A stretch of DNA of 64,000 nt from Luteococcus sp048595755 (GTDB taxonomy: Bacteria; Actinomycetota; Actinomycetes; Propionibacteriales; Propionibacteriaceae), in the NCBI RefSeq assembly GCF_048595755.1, contig NZ_CP184360.1, positions 124,001 to 188,000 on the forward strand. Reading direction: 5' to 3'. Positions 55,953 to 64,000 of this stretch are shown in pieces. Positions within the stretch are counted from its first letter, which is position 1. Every line of letters starts with the position of its first letter. Both the position numbers and the translations under genes were made by a program. The notes beneath the pieces were generated by a model that was given only the letters and a program-made list of their open reading frames with translations, was not told the origin of the DNA and ran no database searches.

Positions 55953-56962
55953 CGCGCCTGGCCGACCATCTCGAAGCCACCCGTGGCCGCAAAGCTGTCG
56001 GTGGCCCTGCGCCACAGGTCCATCATGTGCGCTCCCCCGTGCCCCTCGGACTCGACGACGTGCAGCTGGGCCGTGGGCAGCTCCGCCTTCACGGCCCACG
56101 CGGTGCTCAGCGGCCCGGAGACGTCGCGCCGTCCGTGGACCATGCAGATCGGCAGGCCCTGGAGCTGCCCGAGATGGGCCAGCAGGCCTCCCTCTGGCAC
56201 CCATCCGGGCGTCTGCGCCGCATGGTGCGACCAGAAGTGGCCCACCAGCGTGGTGAAGGCGATCTGCTGGTCGACGGGCTTCTCACACATCCCGACGGGT
56301 CGCAACTGGTCCACCGGCAGACCGATCTGGATGTGGGTCTCCTCCCAGGCCATCCAGGCCAGGGCCAGGTCCAAGCGCGCCTCGGCATCATCGCCGGCCA
56401 TCACAGCCGTCATGGCGTCGACCAGCCGGCCCCGCCCGGGCTTCCAGTCGCTGTGCTGCTCGACGACGGAGGCCAGTTCTGCCCAGGCCTCCGGGTAGAA
56501 CATCGAGGCCCCCTCACTGATCCATTCCACCTCCGTCGGGCTGGTGGTGGTGACGCACACCAGGACCAGCCCCAGCACTCGGTCGGTGTGGGCCAAGGCA
56601 TGGTGCAGCGCCAGCGTCGATCCCCAGGAGACACCGCAGACCAGCCAACGCTCCACCCCCAGGTGTTCCCGCAGCGCCTCGATGTCCTCCAACAGGTGCG
56701 CGGTGGTGTTGTCCTCGAGCCGATGCTCGGGGCTTCCCGCGGTGGGCGTACTCCTGCCCGCACCACGCTGCTGCAGACCGATGATGCGGTACTTCTCGGG
56801 ATCGAATCGACGGCGGTAACCCTCATGGAGGACTCCACCTGGACCGCCATGCAGGTAGAGCACCGGGATGCCGTCACGGGCGCCGGAGACCTCCCAGTAG
56901 ACCTGGTGTCCGGCGCGTGCAGCGAGCATCCCAGACTCATGAGGGGAGATCGGGGGATACAT
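55949..56962 (-). CDS. pip: Proline iminopeptidase-like alpha/beta hydrolase
   Basis: 337 residues from ATG 56962, giving MYPPISPHESGML, the usual opening of prolyl aminopeptidases; in-frame starts up to 57034 exist. The oxyanion motif HGGPGG (residues 38-43), QQRGAGRS (family consensus DQRGCGRS) and the nucleophile GVSWGS (Ser112) are visible. ESEGHGGAH supplies the catalytic histidine. It releases N-terminal proline from peptides. The D-to-Q and C-to-A changes in the DQRGCG motif are departures from the family and could change specificity. It is coupled to coaE by a 4-base overlap. Confidence 0.85.
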   Translation of the reverse strand: MYPPISPHESGMLAARAGHQVYWEVSGARDGIPVLYLHGGPGGVLHEGYRRRFDPEKYRIIGLQQRGAGRSTPTAGSPEHRLEDNTTAHLLEDIEALREHLGVERWLVCGVSWGSTLALHHALAHTDRVLGLVLVCVTTTSPTEVEWISEGASMFYPEAWAELASVVEQHSDWKPGRGRLVDAMTAVMAGDDAEARLDLALAWMAWEETHIQIGLPVDQLRPVGMCEKPVDQQIAFTTLVGHFWSHHAAQTPGWVPEGGLLAHLGQLQGLPICMVHGRRDVSGPLSTAWAVKAELPTAQLHVVESEGHGGAHMMDLWRRATDSFAATGGFEMVGQAR

Positions 56963-57041
56963 GAGGCAGAGACTATCGGCATCCCAGTCCTGCATGGCCA
57001 TCGACACCATTTCTTTCTGGGACTGGATTCCCACAGGACGC

Positions 57042-57079
57042 GACGAGGGGCCCCGACCATGTGGTCGGAGCCCCTCGTC
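57042..57079 (-). terminator. Terminator after rpsA
   Basis: GACGAGGGGCCCCGACCA (57042-57059) pairs with TGGTCGGAGCCCCTCGTC (57062-57079) over 18 positions with one internal mismatch and a two-base loop. It lies about 50 bases past the rpsA stop on the minus strand and before the iminopeptidase gene. Confidence 0.8.
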
Positions 57080-57127
57080 AGTGCTCTGTTCGTCAGCCGA
57101 CGAACGGTGCCGGGATCACGGGGATCC

Positions 57128-58591
57128 TCAGTTGGCGCCGCCCGAGAGCTTGTCGCGCAGGGCCTGCAGGGCCTCGTCGGAGGCCAGCGAGCCCTCCGGC
57201 TCCACGTCGGCAGCGGCCGACGAGGAGAAGGTGGCGGCGGTGGACGCCTCGACGACGGCGTTCTGGTCGGCCTTCTCAGCCTCCTCGGCCTGCTTCTTCA
57301 GGGCCATCCAACGGGCCTGGGCCTCGGCGTACTGGGCCTCCCAAGCGCGCTGCTGCTCCTCGAAGCCCGGCTTCCACTCGTTGGTCTCCGGATCGAAGCC
57401 CTCGGGGTAGATGTAGTTGCCGTTCTCGTCGTAGCTGGCGGTCATGCCGTACAGCGACGGATCGAAGTCGTCGGCACCCAGGTCGACGCCCTCGTTGGCC
57501 TGCTTCAGCGAGAGGCTGATGCGACGACGCTCGAGGTCGATGTCGATGATCTTGACCATGACCTCGTCGTTGACCGAGACGACCTGCTCGGGGATCTCGA
57601 CGTGGCGCTCGGCCAGCTCGGAGACGTGCACCAGGCCCTCGATGCCCTCCTCGACACGCACGAAGGCGCCGAAGGGAACGAGCTTGGTGACCTTGCCCGG
57701 CACGATCTGCCCGATCTGGTGCATGCGGGCGAAGGTCTGCCACGGATCTTCCTGGGTGGCCTTCAGCGACAGCGAGACACGCTCGCGGTCCATGTCGACG
57801 TCCAGCACCTCGACGGTGACGGGCATGCCGACCTCGACGACCTCGGACGGGTGGTCGATGTGCTTCCAGGACAGCTCGGAGACGTGCACCAGGCCGTCGA
57901 CGCCACCCAGGTCCACGAAGGCACCGAAGTTGACGATCGAGGAGACGACGCCGTTGCGGATCTGGCCCTTCTGCAGCTGGGTGAGGAAGTTCTGGCGAAC
58001 CTCGCTCTGGGTCTGCTCCAGCCAGGCACGACGCGACAGGACGACGTTGTTGCGGTTCTTGTCCAGCTCGATGATCTTGGCCTCGAGCTCCTGGCCCACG
58101 TAGGGCTGCAGGTCGCGGACGCGACGCATCTCGACCAGCGAGGCGGGCAGGAAGCCGCGCAGGCCGATGTCGACGATGAGGCCACCCTTGACGACCTCGA
58201 TGACGGAGCCGGTGACGACGCCGTCCTCTTCCTTGATCTTCTCGATCGTGCCCCAGGCGCGCTCGTACTGGGCGCGCTTCTTGGACAGGATCAGGCGGCC
58301 TTCCTTGTCCTCCTTGGTCTGGACCAGGGCCTCGATCTCATCGCCGACGCTGACGACCTCGAAGGGGTCGACGTCGTGCTTGATGGAGAGTTCCTTGGAG
58401 GGGATGACGCCTTCGGTCTTGTAGCCGATGTCGAGGAGGACCTCGTCACGGTCGACCTTGACGACGGTGCCGGTGACGATGTCGCCGTCGTTGAAGTACT
58501 TGATGGTGGCATCGATCGCAGCCAGGAAGGCTTCGGGCGAGCCGAGGTCGTCAATAGCGACCTGAGGAGAGGCCTCAGAGGTGGAGGTCAT
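57128..58591 (-). CDS. rpsA: 30S ribosomal protein S1
   Basis: 487 residues from ATG 58591. Four S1/OB repeats follow one another, recognised by GDIVTGTVVKVDRDEVLLDIG, GSVIEVVKGGLIVDIG, GVVSSIVNFGAFVDLGG and GKVTKLVPFGAFVRVEEG. The C-terminal part after the fourth repeat (DPSLYGMTASYDENGNY) is a low-complexity acidic region as in other actinobacteria. S1 helps the 30S subunit bind mRNA. A promoter with TTGACC and TAGGCT boxes lies about 150 bases upstream. It is divergent from the sortase gene. Confidence 0.96.
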   Translation of the reverse strand: MTSTSEASPQVAIDDLGSPEAFLAAIDATIKYFNDGDIVTGTVVKVDRDEVLLDIGYKTEGVIPSKELSIKHDVDPFEVVSVGDEIEALVQTKEDKEGRLILSKKRAQYERAWGTIEKIKEEDGVVTGSVIEVVKGGLIVDIGLRGFLPASLVEMRRVRDLQPYVGQELEAKIIELDKNRNNVVLSRRAWLEQTQSEVRQNFLTQLQKGQIRNGVVSSIVNFGAFVDLGGVDGLVHVSELSWKHIDHPSEVVEVGMPVTVEVLDVDMDRERVSLSLKATQEDPWQTFARMHQIGQIVPGKVTKLVPFGAFVRVEEGIEGLVHVSELAERHVEIPEQVVSVNDEVMVKIIDIDLERRRISLSLKQANEGVDLGADDFDPSLYGMTASYDENGNYIYPEGFDPETNEWKPGFEEQQRAWEAQYAEAQARWMALKKQAEEAEKADQNAVVEASTAATFSSSAAADVEPEGSLASDEALQALRDKLSGGAN

Positions 58592-58742
58592 GTAGTAGGA
58601 CTCCGTAGTGGATGTGTGTGTCGGTGATGCTCCGTGGCCCTTCGACGAGCCAGGATCGGGCTGGAACGAGTCCAGCGGGTGAACATGACACGACGAGCAC
58701 AGCCTGCTCCGTCCGAGGATGCGCAGACCACAGCGCCCCAAC

Positions 58743-58772
58743 AGCCTATCTTTTGCCCTCCTGAAGGGTCAA
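58743..58772 (-). promoter_or_regulatory. Putative rpsA promoter
   Basis: On the minus strand TTGACC (58772-58767) and TAGGCT (58748-58743) are separated by 18 bases, near the housekeeping consensus. The predicted transcript has a leader of about 145 bases before the rpsA ATG. Confidence 0.6.
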
Positions 58773-58872
58773 TCCGACTGCCGCGCCACCCGCACCACGC
58801 CCTCCTGGCCGCCGGTAGGCTCACCGGAACGGATCGGGGGCCGTGGCCCTCGGCGTGCACAAGGAGATCGTT

Positions 58873-59649
58873 GTGAGCTGGAATCGTCGGCTGCTCGCCG
58901 CCGTCACCGCCGTCGTGGCCCTCGCCCTGGCCCTGGGGTGGTGGCTGACCTCGCGTTCGGGGAGCCCCCAGGACAGCACGCTCGCCACCCCCTCCCCCGG
59001 GGCCTCTTCCACCGGGGCCGCTTCCACCGCCCGCCCCAAGGCCTCGCCCGGCACCACCGGAGGCGCTCCCGACGACACCGAGTCCCCCACCGCCACGGCC
59101 AGTGCCCCTCCCGGCACTGCGGGCGGCTCCCGGACCCCAGCGGACAGCGGGCAACTGCCGGCGGATTGCTCCGCCACGTCCAGCCCGATGGTTCCCACCC
59201 GGATCACGATGGGCTCGGTCACCAAGGACTCCGCGGTCTTGAGTCTGGGACTGGCCGCCGACGGCACCGTGGCCACTCCCCCGTACTCACAGCCGATGAG
59301 CGTGGGCTGGTACAACCTCGGCCCCAAGCCGGGCGCAGCACGGGGCAAGGTGGTGTTGACCGCCCACACCTTCCGCGAAGGAGGCGGCTTGGGCAACCGC
59401 ATGCACCGGGCCGACGGCCTGCAGCCCGGCGACATCATCCGCCTCAGCGATGGCCAGGGACGCACCCTGTGCTACCGCCACACCCAGCAGAAGAAGGTCT
59501 GGGTGAAGGACTACGATCCCGACTCCACGGTCCTCTACGACGCCAAGGGCAAGCACCAACTGGCCATCGTGATCTGTTGGGACTTCAACCGGGAACGGGA
59601 GGACTGGGACTCGCGCATCATCTACTACGCAGAGCCCCTGGCCTCGTGA
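58873..59649 (+). CDS. Class F-like sortase with variant catalytic motif
   Basis: 258 residues from GTG 58873, with AAGGAG seven bases upstream. A membrane anchor (about 6-25) and a Ser/Thr/Pro/Gly-rich linker (about 30-110) are followed by a sortase domain. His165 in LTAHTF, Cys235 in IVICWDF and Arg248 in DSRIIYYAE match the catalytic triad in order and spacing. The TLxTC signature is changed: the residue before Cys is Ile, and Trp follows. Sortases anchor LPxTG-type proteins to the wall, but no substrate gene is in the window. It is divergent from rpsA and converges on polA. Confidence 0.82.
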   Translation: MSWNRRLLAAVTAVVALALALGWWLTSRSGSPQDSTLATPSPGASSTGAASTARPKASPGTTGGAPDDTESPTATASAPPGTAGGSRTPADSGQLPADCSATSSPMVPTRITMGSVTKDSAVLSLGLAADGTVATPPYSQPMSVGWYNLGPKPGAARGKVVLTAHTFREGGGLGNRMHRADGLQPGDIIRLSDGQGRTLCYRHTQQKKVWVKDYDPDSTVLYDAKGKHQLAIVICWDFNREREDWDSRIIYYAEPLAS

Positions 59650-59672
59650 GGCCCGGCCCCAGCAGGCGGGGC

Positions 59673-62384
59673 TCAGTGCGCCGCGTCGTGCCAGGAACGG
59701 CCGACCCCGACGCTCACGTCCAGGGGGACGTCGAGCTGCATGGCCTGGCCCATCTTGCTGCGCACCAGCTCCTCGACCGTCTCCCGCTCCCCCGGCGCCA
59801 CTTCCAGCACCAGTTCGTCGTGCACCTGCAGCAGCATGCGGCTGTCCAGCCCTTGGCGCAGCAGCTCCGCCTCGACGTCGAGCATGGCGAGCTTGATCAT
59901 GTCGGCCGCCGACCCCTGGATGGGGGCGTTGAGTGCCATCCGTTCGGCCATGTCACGGCGCTGGCGGTTGGATGAGTTGAGGTCGGGCAGGTGTCGACGG
60001 CGCCCCAGCAGTGTCTCGGTGTAACCGGTCCGTCGTGCCTGGGCGACCACCGACTGCAGGTAGTCACGCACGCCGCCGAAGCTCTCGAAGTAGTCCTCCA
60101 TCAGGGCCTTGGCCTCACTGTTGGTGATGCCCAGCTGGTTGGCCAGGCCGAAGGCGCTCAGGCCGTAGGCCAGGCCGTAGTTCATCGCCTTGATCTTGGC
60201 GCGCTGCTCACTGGTGATCTCGTCGGCCGGCACGTCGAAGACTCGCGCTGCCGTGGCGGAGTGGAAGTCGACGCCGCTGCGGAAGGCCTCGATCAGCTTC
60301 GCGTCGCCCGAGACGTGCGCCATGATGCGCATCTCGATCTGCGAGTAGTCGGCGGTCATCAGGCACTCGTGGCGGTCACCCACCACGAAGGCCTCGCGGA
60401 TGCGGCGGCCGGCCTCGGTGCGGATCGGGATGTTCTGCAGGTTCGGGTCGGTGGAGCTGAGCCGCCCGGTGGCGGCGATGGTCTGCACATAGGTGGTGTG
60501 GATCCGACCGTCCTCCGCGACGCTCTTGAGCAGTCCGTCGACGGTCTGGCGCAGCTTGATGGAGTCGCGGTGGGCCAGCAGGTGTTCCAGGAAGGGGTGC
60601 TGGGTCTTGGCGTAGAGGCCCTCCAGTGCCTCCGCATCCGTGGTCCAGCCGCTCTTGGTCTTGCGGGTCTTGGGCATCTCCAGGTCGTCGAAGAGGACGG
60701 CCTGCAGCTGCTTGGGCGAACCGAGGTTGATCTGCTTGCCACCGATCGCGTCCCACGCGGCCTGCTGGGCCTGTGAGACGCGCGAGTCGAAGTCGCTGCG
60801 CAGTTCGTCGAGCTTGTCCTGATCGACCGCGATGCCGGTGCTCTCCATGCGCGCCAGGGTGGTCTGCAGCGGCAGCTCCACCTCGTGCAGCAGGCGGGCA
60901 CCGCCCTGGGTGTCGAGCTCGCTCGACAGGGCCTCGGCCAGGTCGATCACCGCGCGGGCGCGCACCATCGCGACCTGCGCGGCCTCGTCCTCGGAGCCCT
61001 CGTCGTCCACCTCGAAGAGGGAGTCCTGTTCCACCGGCTCGGACTTGCCGTCCTGCACCCGCAGCTCGCGCTTGAGGTGGCGCAGCGAGAGGTCGGCCAG
61101 GTCGAAGGTGCGCTGGTCGGGCCGCAGGAGGTAGGCGGCGAGCACGGTGTCGCAGGTGATGCCCTTCAGGTCCCAGCCCCGTGCCCAGATGGCCAGCATC
61201 GGGCCCTTGGCGTCATGCATTGCCTTGGGAGCCTTTTCGTCGGCCAGCCAGGCCGCCAACGCGGCATCGTCGGCCGGGGTGAGGTCTGCGGTCGTGAACC
61301 ACACGGCAGCACCGTCCTGGGCGGCCAGGGCCAAGGCTTCGATGTCTCCCGTGCCCTGGCCCCAGTGGCCCACCGGATCGATGCCGGTGACGCCACCCGC
61401 GGCATGCTCGGCGAGCCACTCGGCCAGCGTGCCCGGCTCCAGCTTCTCGCCGACGACCTCGAAACCGCCCTCCGCGGGGGCCTCGTCGGCGGGGAAGTAC
61501 TCCATCAGGCGATCGCGCAGCACCCGGAACTCCAGCTGGTCGAAGAGCGCGTGGACCGCCTCGCGATTCCAGTCCTGGCGTTCCAGGTCTGCGGGCCCCA
61601 CGGGCAGTTCCAGCGTGCGGACCAGCGCGTTGAGCTCGCGGTTGCGCTTCACGTCCGCCAGGTGGTCTCGGAAGTTCTGCCCTGCCTTGCCGGGCACCTG
61701 GTCGGCGCGCCGGATCAGGTTCTCCAGGCCCTCGTACTGCCCCAGCCACTTGGCCGCGGTCTTGGGCCCGACGCCGGGCACCCCCGGCAGGTTGTCGCTG
61801 GTCTCACCGACCAGGGCGGCCAGTTCCGGGTAGACCGCCGGTGCCACCAGGTACTTCTCCTCCACCGCGGAGGGCGTCATCCGGGCCAGGTCGCTGACGC
61901 CCTTCCTCGGGTAGAGCACGGTGACGTGTTCGTCCACCAGCTGCATCGCGTCCCGGTCGCCGGTGACCACGAGGGTCTCGAAGCCAGCCGCGGTGGCCTG
62001 TGTGGACAGCGTCGCGATGATGTCGTCGGCCTCGTAGTTCTCCTTCGTGATGAAGGGGATGTTCAGCGCCGTCAACACCTCCTGGATGAGCGTCACCTGG
62101 CCCTTGAACTCGTCCGGTGAGGCCGAGCGGGTGGCCTTGTAGTCGCTGTAGCTCTCCGTCCGGAAGGTGACCCGGGACAGGTCGAAGGCCACGGCCAGGT
62201 GGGTGGGCGCCTCGTCGCGCAGCAGGTTGATCAGCATCGAGGTGAAGCCGTAGACGGCATTGGTGTGCTGGCCCGTACTCGTGGAGAAGTTCTCGACGGG
62301 CAGCGCGAAGAAGGCCCGATAGGCCACCGAGTGGCCATCGATCAGCAGGAGCTTGGGGCGGGAGTTCTCGGCTGCACTAGTCAC
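59673..62384 (-). CDS. polA: DNA polymerase I
   Basis: 903 residues from GTG 62384 (upstream in-frame starts to 62414). The N-terminal 5'-3' exonuclease domain has LLLIDGHSVAYRAFFALP and GPKTAAKWL. The middle 3'-5' exonuclease-like domain lacks the acidic metal ligands (GIDPVGHWGQGTG region), as is usual for actinobacterial PolA. The polymerase domain carries ADYSQIEMRIMAHVSGD (motif A), the O-helix region KAMNYGLAYGLSAFG and LLQVHDELVLEV (motif C). It fills repair gaps and removes RNA primers, fitting the nearby uvr genes. The starts of polA and the divergent thioesterase are about 50 bases apart. Confidence 0.96.
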   Translation of the reverse strand: MTSAAENSRPKLLLIDGHSVAYRAFFALPVENFSTSTGQHTNAVYGFTSMLINLLRDEAPTHLAVAFDLSRVTFRTESYSDYKATRSASPDEFKGQVTLIQEVLTALNIPFITKENYEADDIIATLSTQATAAGFETLVVTGDRDAMQLVDEHVTVLYPRKGVSDLARMTPSAVEEKYLVAPAVYPELAALVGETSDNLPGVPGVGPKTAAKWLGQYEGLENLIRRADQVPGKAGQNFRDHLADVKRNRELNALVRTLELPVGPADLERQDWNREAVHALFDQLEFRVLRDRLMEYFPADEAPAEGGFEVVGEKLEPGTLAEWLAEHAAGGVTGIDPVGHWGQGTGDIEALALAAQDGAAVWFTTADLTPADDAALAAWLADEKAPKAMHDAKGPMLAIWARGWDLKGITCDTVLAAYLLRPDQRTFDLADLSLRHLKRELRVQDGKSEPVEQDSLFEVDDEGSEDEAAQVAMVRARAVIDLAEALSSELDTQGGARLLHEVELPLQTTLARMESTGIAVDQDKLDELRSDFDSRVSQAQQAAWDAIGGKQINLGSPKQLQAVLFDDLEMPKTRKTKSGWTTDAEALEGLYAKTQHPFLEHLLAHRDSIKLRQTVDGLLKSVAEDGRIHTTYVQTIAATGRLSSTDPNLQNIPIRTEAGRRIREAFVVGDRHECLMTADYSQIEMRIMAHVSGDAKLIEAFRSGVDFHSATAARVFDVPADEITSEQRAKIKAMNYGLAYGLSAFGLANQLGITNSEAKALMEDYFESFGGVRDYLQSVVAQARRTGYTETLLGRRRHLPDLNSSNRQRRDMAERMALNAPIQGSAADMIKLAMLDVEAELLRQGLDSRMLLQVHDELVLEVAPGERETVEELVRSKMGQAMQLDVPLDVSVGVGRSWHDAAH

Positions 62385-62437
62385 GCGTTGCACTCTAGTG
62401 GCCACCGCCGACAACTTTGCGCCCTAGAGTGGCGGCC

Positions 62438-62866
62438 ATGCACGGAGTCGATCTGCCCCAGTGGCTCGCCGAGATGACCAGCGCCCTTGACGACAAGATG
62501 GGCCTCGAACTGCTGGAGGTCTCCGCCGAACGGACCGTGGGCCGCATCCCGGTGGAGGGCAACACCCAGGTGATCGGCCTGCTGCACGGTGGGGCCAGCG
62601 GGGTTCTCACCGAGACGCTCGGATCGATGGCGGCGCAGGCACATGCCCGCGAGCACGGGGGCATCGCGGTGGGCCTGAACCTGGAGGTCACCCACCATCG
62701 TGCCGTGCGCAATGGTCACGTGACGGGCACGGCCACCGCACTCCACCTGGGACGCACGATCTGCACCCATCTGGTGGAGATCGTCGACGACGAGGGCGAG
62801 CGGGTGGCCACGGGCCGACTCACCTGCCTGGTGCGGCCCCGCCCCTCGAAGACTGCTTCGGCCTGA
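62438..62866 (+). CDS. PaaI-like hotdog-fold thioesterase
   Basis: 142 residues from ATG 62438. The hotdog fold is shown by MGLELLEVSAERTVGRIPVEGNT-like strands (split here only for description), the active-site loop GLLHGGASGVLTETLGS with the conserved His-Gly-Gly and Glu, and NLEVTHHRAV. Such enzymes hydrolyse acyl-CoA or aryl-CoA thioesters in the cytoplasm; the substrate is unknown. It is divergent from polA and convergent with pdtaR, four bases apart. From recall, thioesterase-type genes also occur in the pyk-to-polA region of mycobacteria. Confidence 0.87.
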   Translation: MHGVDLPQWLAEMTSALDDKMGLELLEVSAERTVGRIPVEGNTQVIGLLHGGASGVLTETLGSMAAQAHAREHGGIAVGLNLEVTHHRAVRNGHVTGTATALHLGRTICTHLVEIVDDEGERVATGRLTCLVRPRPSKTASA

Positions 62867-62870
62867 AGGA

Positions 62871-63479
62871 CTACTTCTTGGCCTTGCCCTGGGCGATGAC
62901 CTTCTCGGCCACCTCGCGCATCGAGATGCGCAGGTCCATGGCGGTCTTCTGGATCCAGCGGAAGGCCTCCGGCTCGGACAGCCCCAGACCCTCCTGCAGC
63001 ATCCCCTTGGCCTGGTCGACGGCCTTGCGGGAGGCCAGACGCTCCTCCAGGTCGGCCACCTCGTCCTCGACGGCGCGGATCTCCTGGAAACGTCCGATGG
63101 CGATCTCGATGGCCGGGACCACGTCCGAGGCGTCGAAGGGCTTGACCACATAGGCCATGGCGCCGGCTTCGCGGGCTCGCTCCACCAGGTCGCGCTGGCT
63201 GAAGGCGGTGAGCATCACCACGGGCGCGATGCGCTCCTCGGCGATCTTCTCGGCCGCGGTGATGCCGTCCATCTTGGGCATCTTGACGTCCATCACCACC
63301 AGGTCTGGCTGCAGCTCGCGTGCCATCTCAACGGCGGCCTCGCCGTCACCGGCCTGGCCGACCACGTCGTAGCCCTCGTCGGCAAGCAACTCCACCAGGT
63401 CCATCCGGATCAGCGCCTCGTCCTCGGCGACGACGACGCGGGGCTTGGGGCGGCTGGTGCTCGAATCGGTGTTGCTCAC
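62871..63479 (-). CDS. pdtaR: ANTAR-domain response regulator PdtaR
   Basis: 202 residues from GTG 63479 with AAGGAC upstream. A CheY-like receiver (VVVAEDEALIRMDLVELL, phospho-acceptor Asp in VVMDVKMPKMDG, switch TAFSQ, Lys in VVKPFD) is joined to a C-terminal ANTAR RNA-binding domain (LEERLASRKAVDQAKGMLQ, RWIQKTAMDLRISM). ANTAR proteins bind double hairpins in nascent RNA and prevent termination. In mycobacteria PdtaR pairs with the kinase PdtaS. No kinase is in the window. The tRNA-Leu gene lies upstream on the same strand. Confidence 0.95.
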   Translation of the reverse strand: MSNTDSSTSRPKPRVVVAEDEALIRMDLVELLADEGYDVVGQAGDGEAAVEMARELQPDLVVMDVKMPKMDGITAAEKIAEERIAPVVMLTAFSQRDLVERAREAGAMAYVVKPFDASDVVPAIEIAIGRFQEIRAVEDEVADLEERLASRKAVDQAKGMLQEGLGLSEPEAFRWIQKTAMDLRISMREVAEKVIAQGKAKK

Positions 63480-63633
63480 GGAACGTCCTTGGCTAGGCGG
63501 TGGGGACTGCAAAACATGCGGTGATGCGGTGTCCAGGGGGGGGTCAGTGCCACGACGACGTGCAACCGACGTCCCAGCACCAAGTCTGTCAGACATCAGA
63601 TTTGACCGTGGCGAAAGCACCAAGACCACATCG

Positions 63634-63716
63634 TGCCCGGGAGGGGAGTCGAACCCCTACGGTCGTGAGACCAGACGGGTTTGAGCCGTCCGCGTATACC
63701 ATTCCGCCACCCGGGC
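63634..63716 (-). tRNA. tRNA-Leu (anticodon CAA)
   Basis: The minus strand folds into a type II tRNA of 83 bases. The acceptor stem is GCCCGGG paired with CCCGGGC. The anticodon stem GACGG/CCGTC encloses the loop CTCAAAC, giving anticodon CAA for UUG leucine codons. The variable arm (CTGGTCTCACGACCGTA region) is long, and the T arm contains GGTTCGACTCC. The discriminator base is A. The 3' CCA is not encoded. Confidence 0.93.
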
Positions 63717-63773
63717 TAGAGGCGACAAGCCATTGTGCCACACTGCGCACCGCGATTCACACGCGGGACGCGA

Positions 63774-63799
63774 CGGGGCGCCCCACCAGGGGCGCCCCG
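63774..63799 (-). terminator. Terminator after pyk
   Basis: CGGGGCGCCCC (63774-63784) pairs with GGGGCGCCCCG (63789-63799) around ACCA. It lies 18 bases past the pyk stop on the minus strand and before the tRNA gene. Confidence 0.75.
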
Positions 63800-63816
63800 C
63801 CATGACCTGCGCAGGA

Positions 63817-64000
63817 TCAGTGGTGGTCGTCCATCGCCTGCGGCTTGATCTTGTGGACTCGCAGGGAGTTCGTCTTGCCGGGAACACCCATCGGGGAACC
63901 CGAGACGATCACGATGTACTCGCCCACCTGCACGACGCCGTCCTCGATCAGGATCTTCTCGACGGCGCGCACCATCTCCTCGTTCTGGGTGAACTCGGGG
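63817..64000 (-). CDS. pyk: Pyruvate kinase, C-terminal part (cut by the window edge)
   Basis: The last 60 codons are present; the gene continues beyond base 64000. The peptide shows the pyruvate kinase C-terminal domain: FTQNEEMVRAVEKILI, then VGEYIVIVSGSPMGVPG and the ending TNSLRVHKIKPQ followed by AMDDHH. The GSPxGxPGxTNxLRVH pattern is diagnostic. The enzyme makes ATP and pyruvate from phosphoenolpyruvate and adds a further glycolytic step to those at 38-41 kb. A hairpin terminator follows the stop. Confidence 0.92.
   Translation of the reverse strand, partial: PEFTQNEEMVRAVEKILIEDGVVQVGEYIVIVSGSPMGVPGKTNSLRVHKIKPQAMDDHH

Overview
The window is high-GC actinobacterial chromosome. Markers of this are an RbpA, a WhiA, a mycothiol-enzyme-type (MDMPI) protein, OpcA, an ANTAR response regulator, an InhA-type enoyl reductase and an excalibur-domain secreted protein. 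The overall protein character suggests the Propionibacteriaceae, but no 16S gene is present and the species cannot be fixed from the window. Most genes are housekeeping and intact. No transposase, integrase, CRISPR array or prophage is visible.

Layout. 1-4.8 kb: an SBF-type transporter, an SPFH/NfeD membrane-quality pair, an ABC ATPase. 4.8-9.4 kb: fabG-fabI (type II fatty-acid synthesis), a DUF3099 membrane protein, SURF1, an SDR lacking the usual catalytic Tyr/Lys, and an rRNA methyltransferase-like protein. 9.4-10.6 kb: a decayed patch with a 5'-truncated glyoxalase-fold gene, a frameshifted DeoR-type regulator and a small cationic peptide ORF. 10.6-16.7 kb: an ABC exporter, an HTH protein with a histone-H1-like lysine tail, a secreted excalibur/FG-GAP protein, an ABC-F ATPase and ThpR. 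16.9-23.9 kb: the full SUF iron-sulfur operon (sufR-B-D-Rieske-C-S-U-DUF59) on the minus strand. 23.9-26.1 kb: a 3' fragment of a sugar ABC permease and an aromatic-acid-type MFS transporter. 26.1-32.4 kb: thrC, an ABC exporter, ctaA, an SDR, a small unknown gene and ctaB.

32.6-37.1 kb: the oxidative pentose-phosphate set tal-zwf-opcA-pgl. 37.2-41.1 kb: rbpA, secG and tpiA-pgk-gap. 41.3-46.4 kb: whiA-yvcK-rapZ-uvrC. 46.5-47.4 kb: two tandem copies of a Tat/lipobox Rieske lipoprotein. 47.4-57 kb: uvrA (with a Lys/Ala-rich tail), an MDMPI-fold protein plus an MBL hydrolase, a TerC protein behind a yybP-ykoY manganese riboswitch, uvrB, coaE and a proline iminopeptidase. 57-64 kb: rpsA, a class F-like sortase, polA, a thioesterase, pdtaR, tRNA-Leu(CAA) and the 3' end of pyk.

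Functionally the window joins central carbon metabolism (glycolysis and pentose phosphate), Fe-S assembly, haem A/cytochrome oxidase assembly (SURF1, CtaA, CtaB) and nucleotide excision repair (UvrA, UvrB, UvrC, PolA). From memory, gene content and local order recall two Mycobacterium tuberculosis blocks (roughly uvrC to the SPFH gene, and pyk to uvrA). The accessory cargo sits between these conserved blocks: the excalibur gene, the DeoR/VOC remnants, the malG fragment/MFS, and the Rieske pair.
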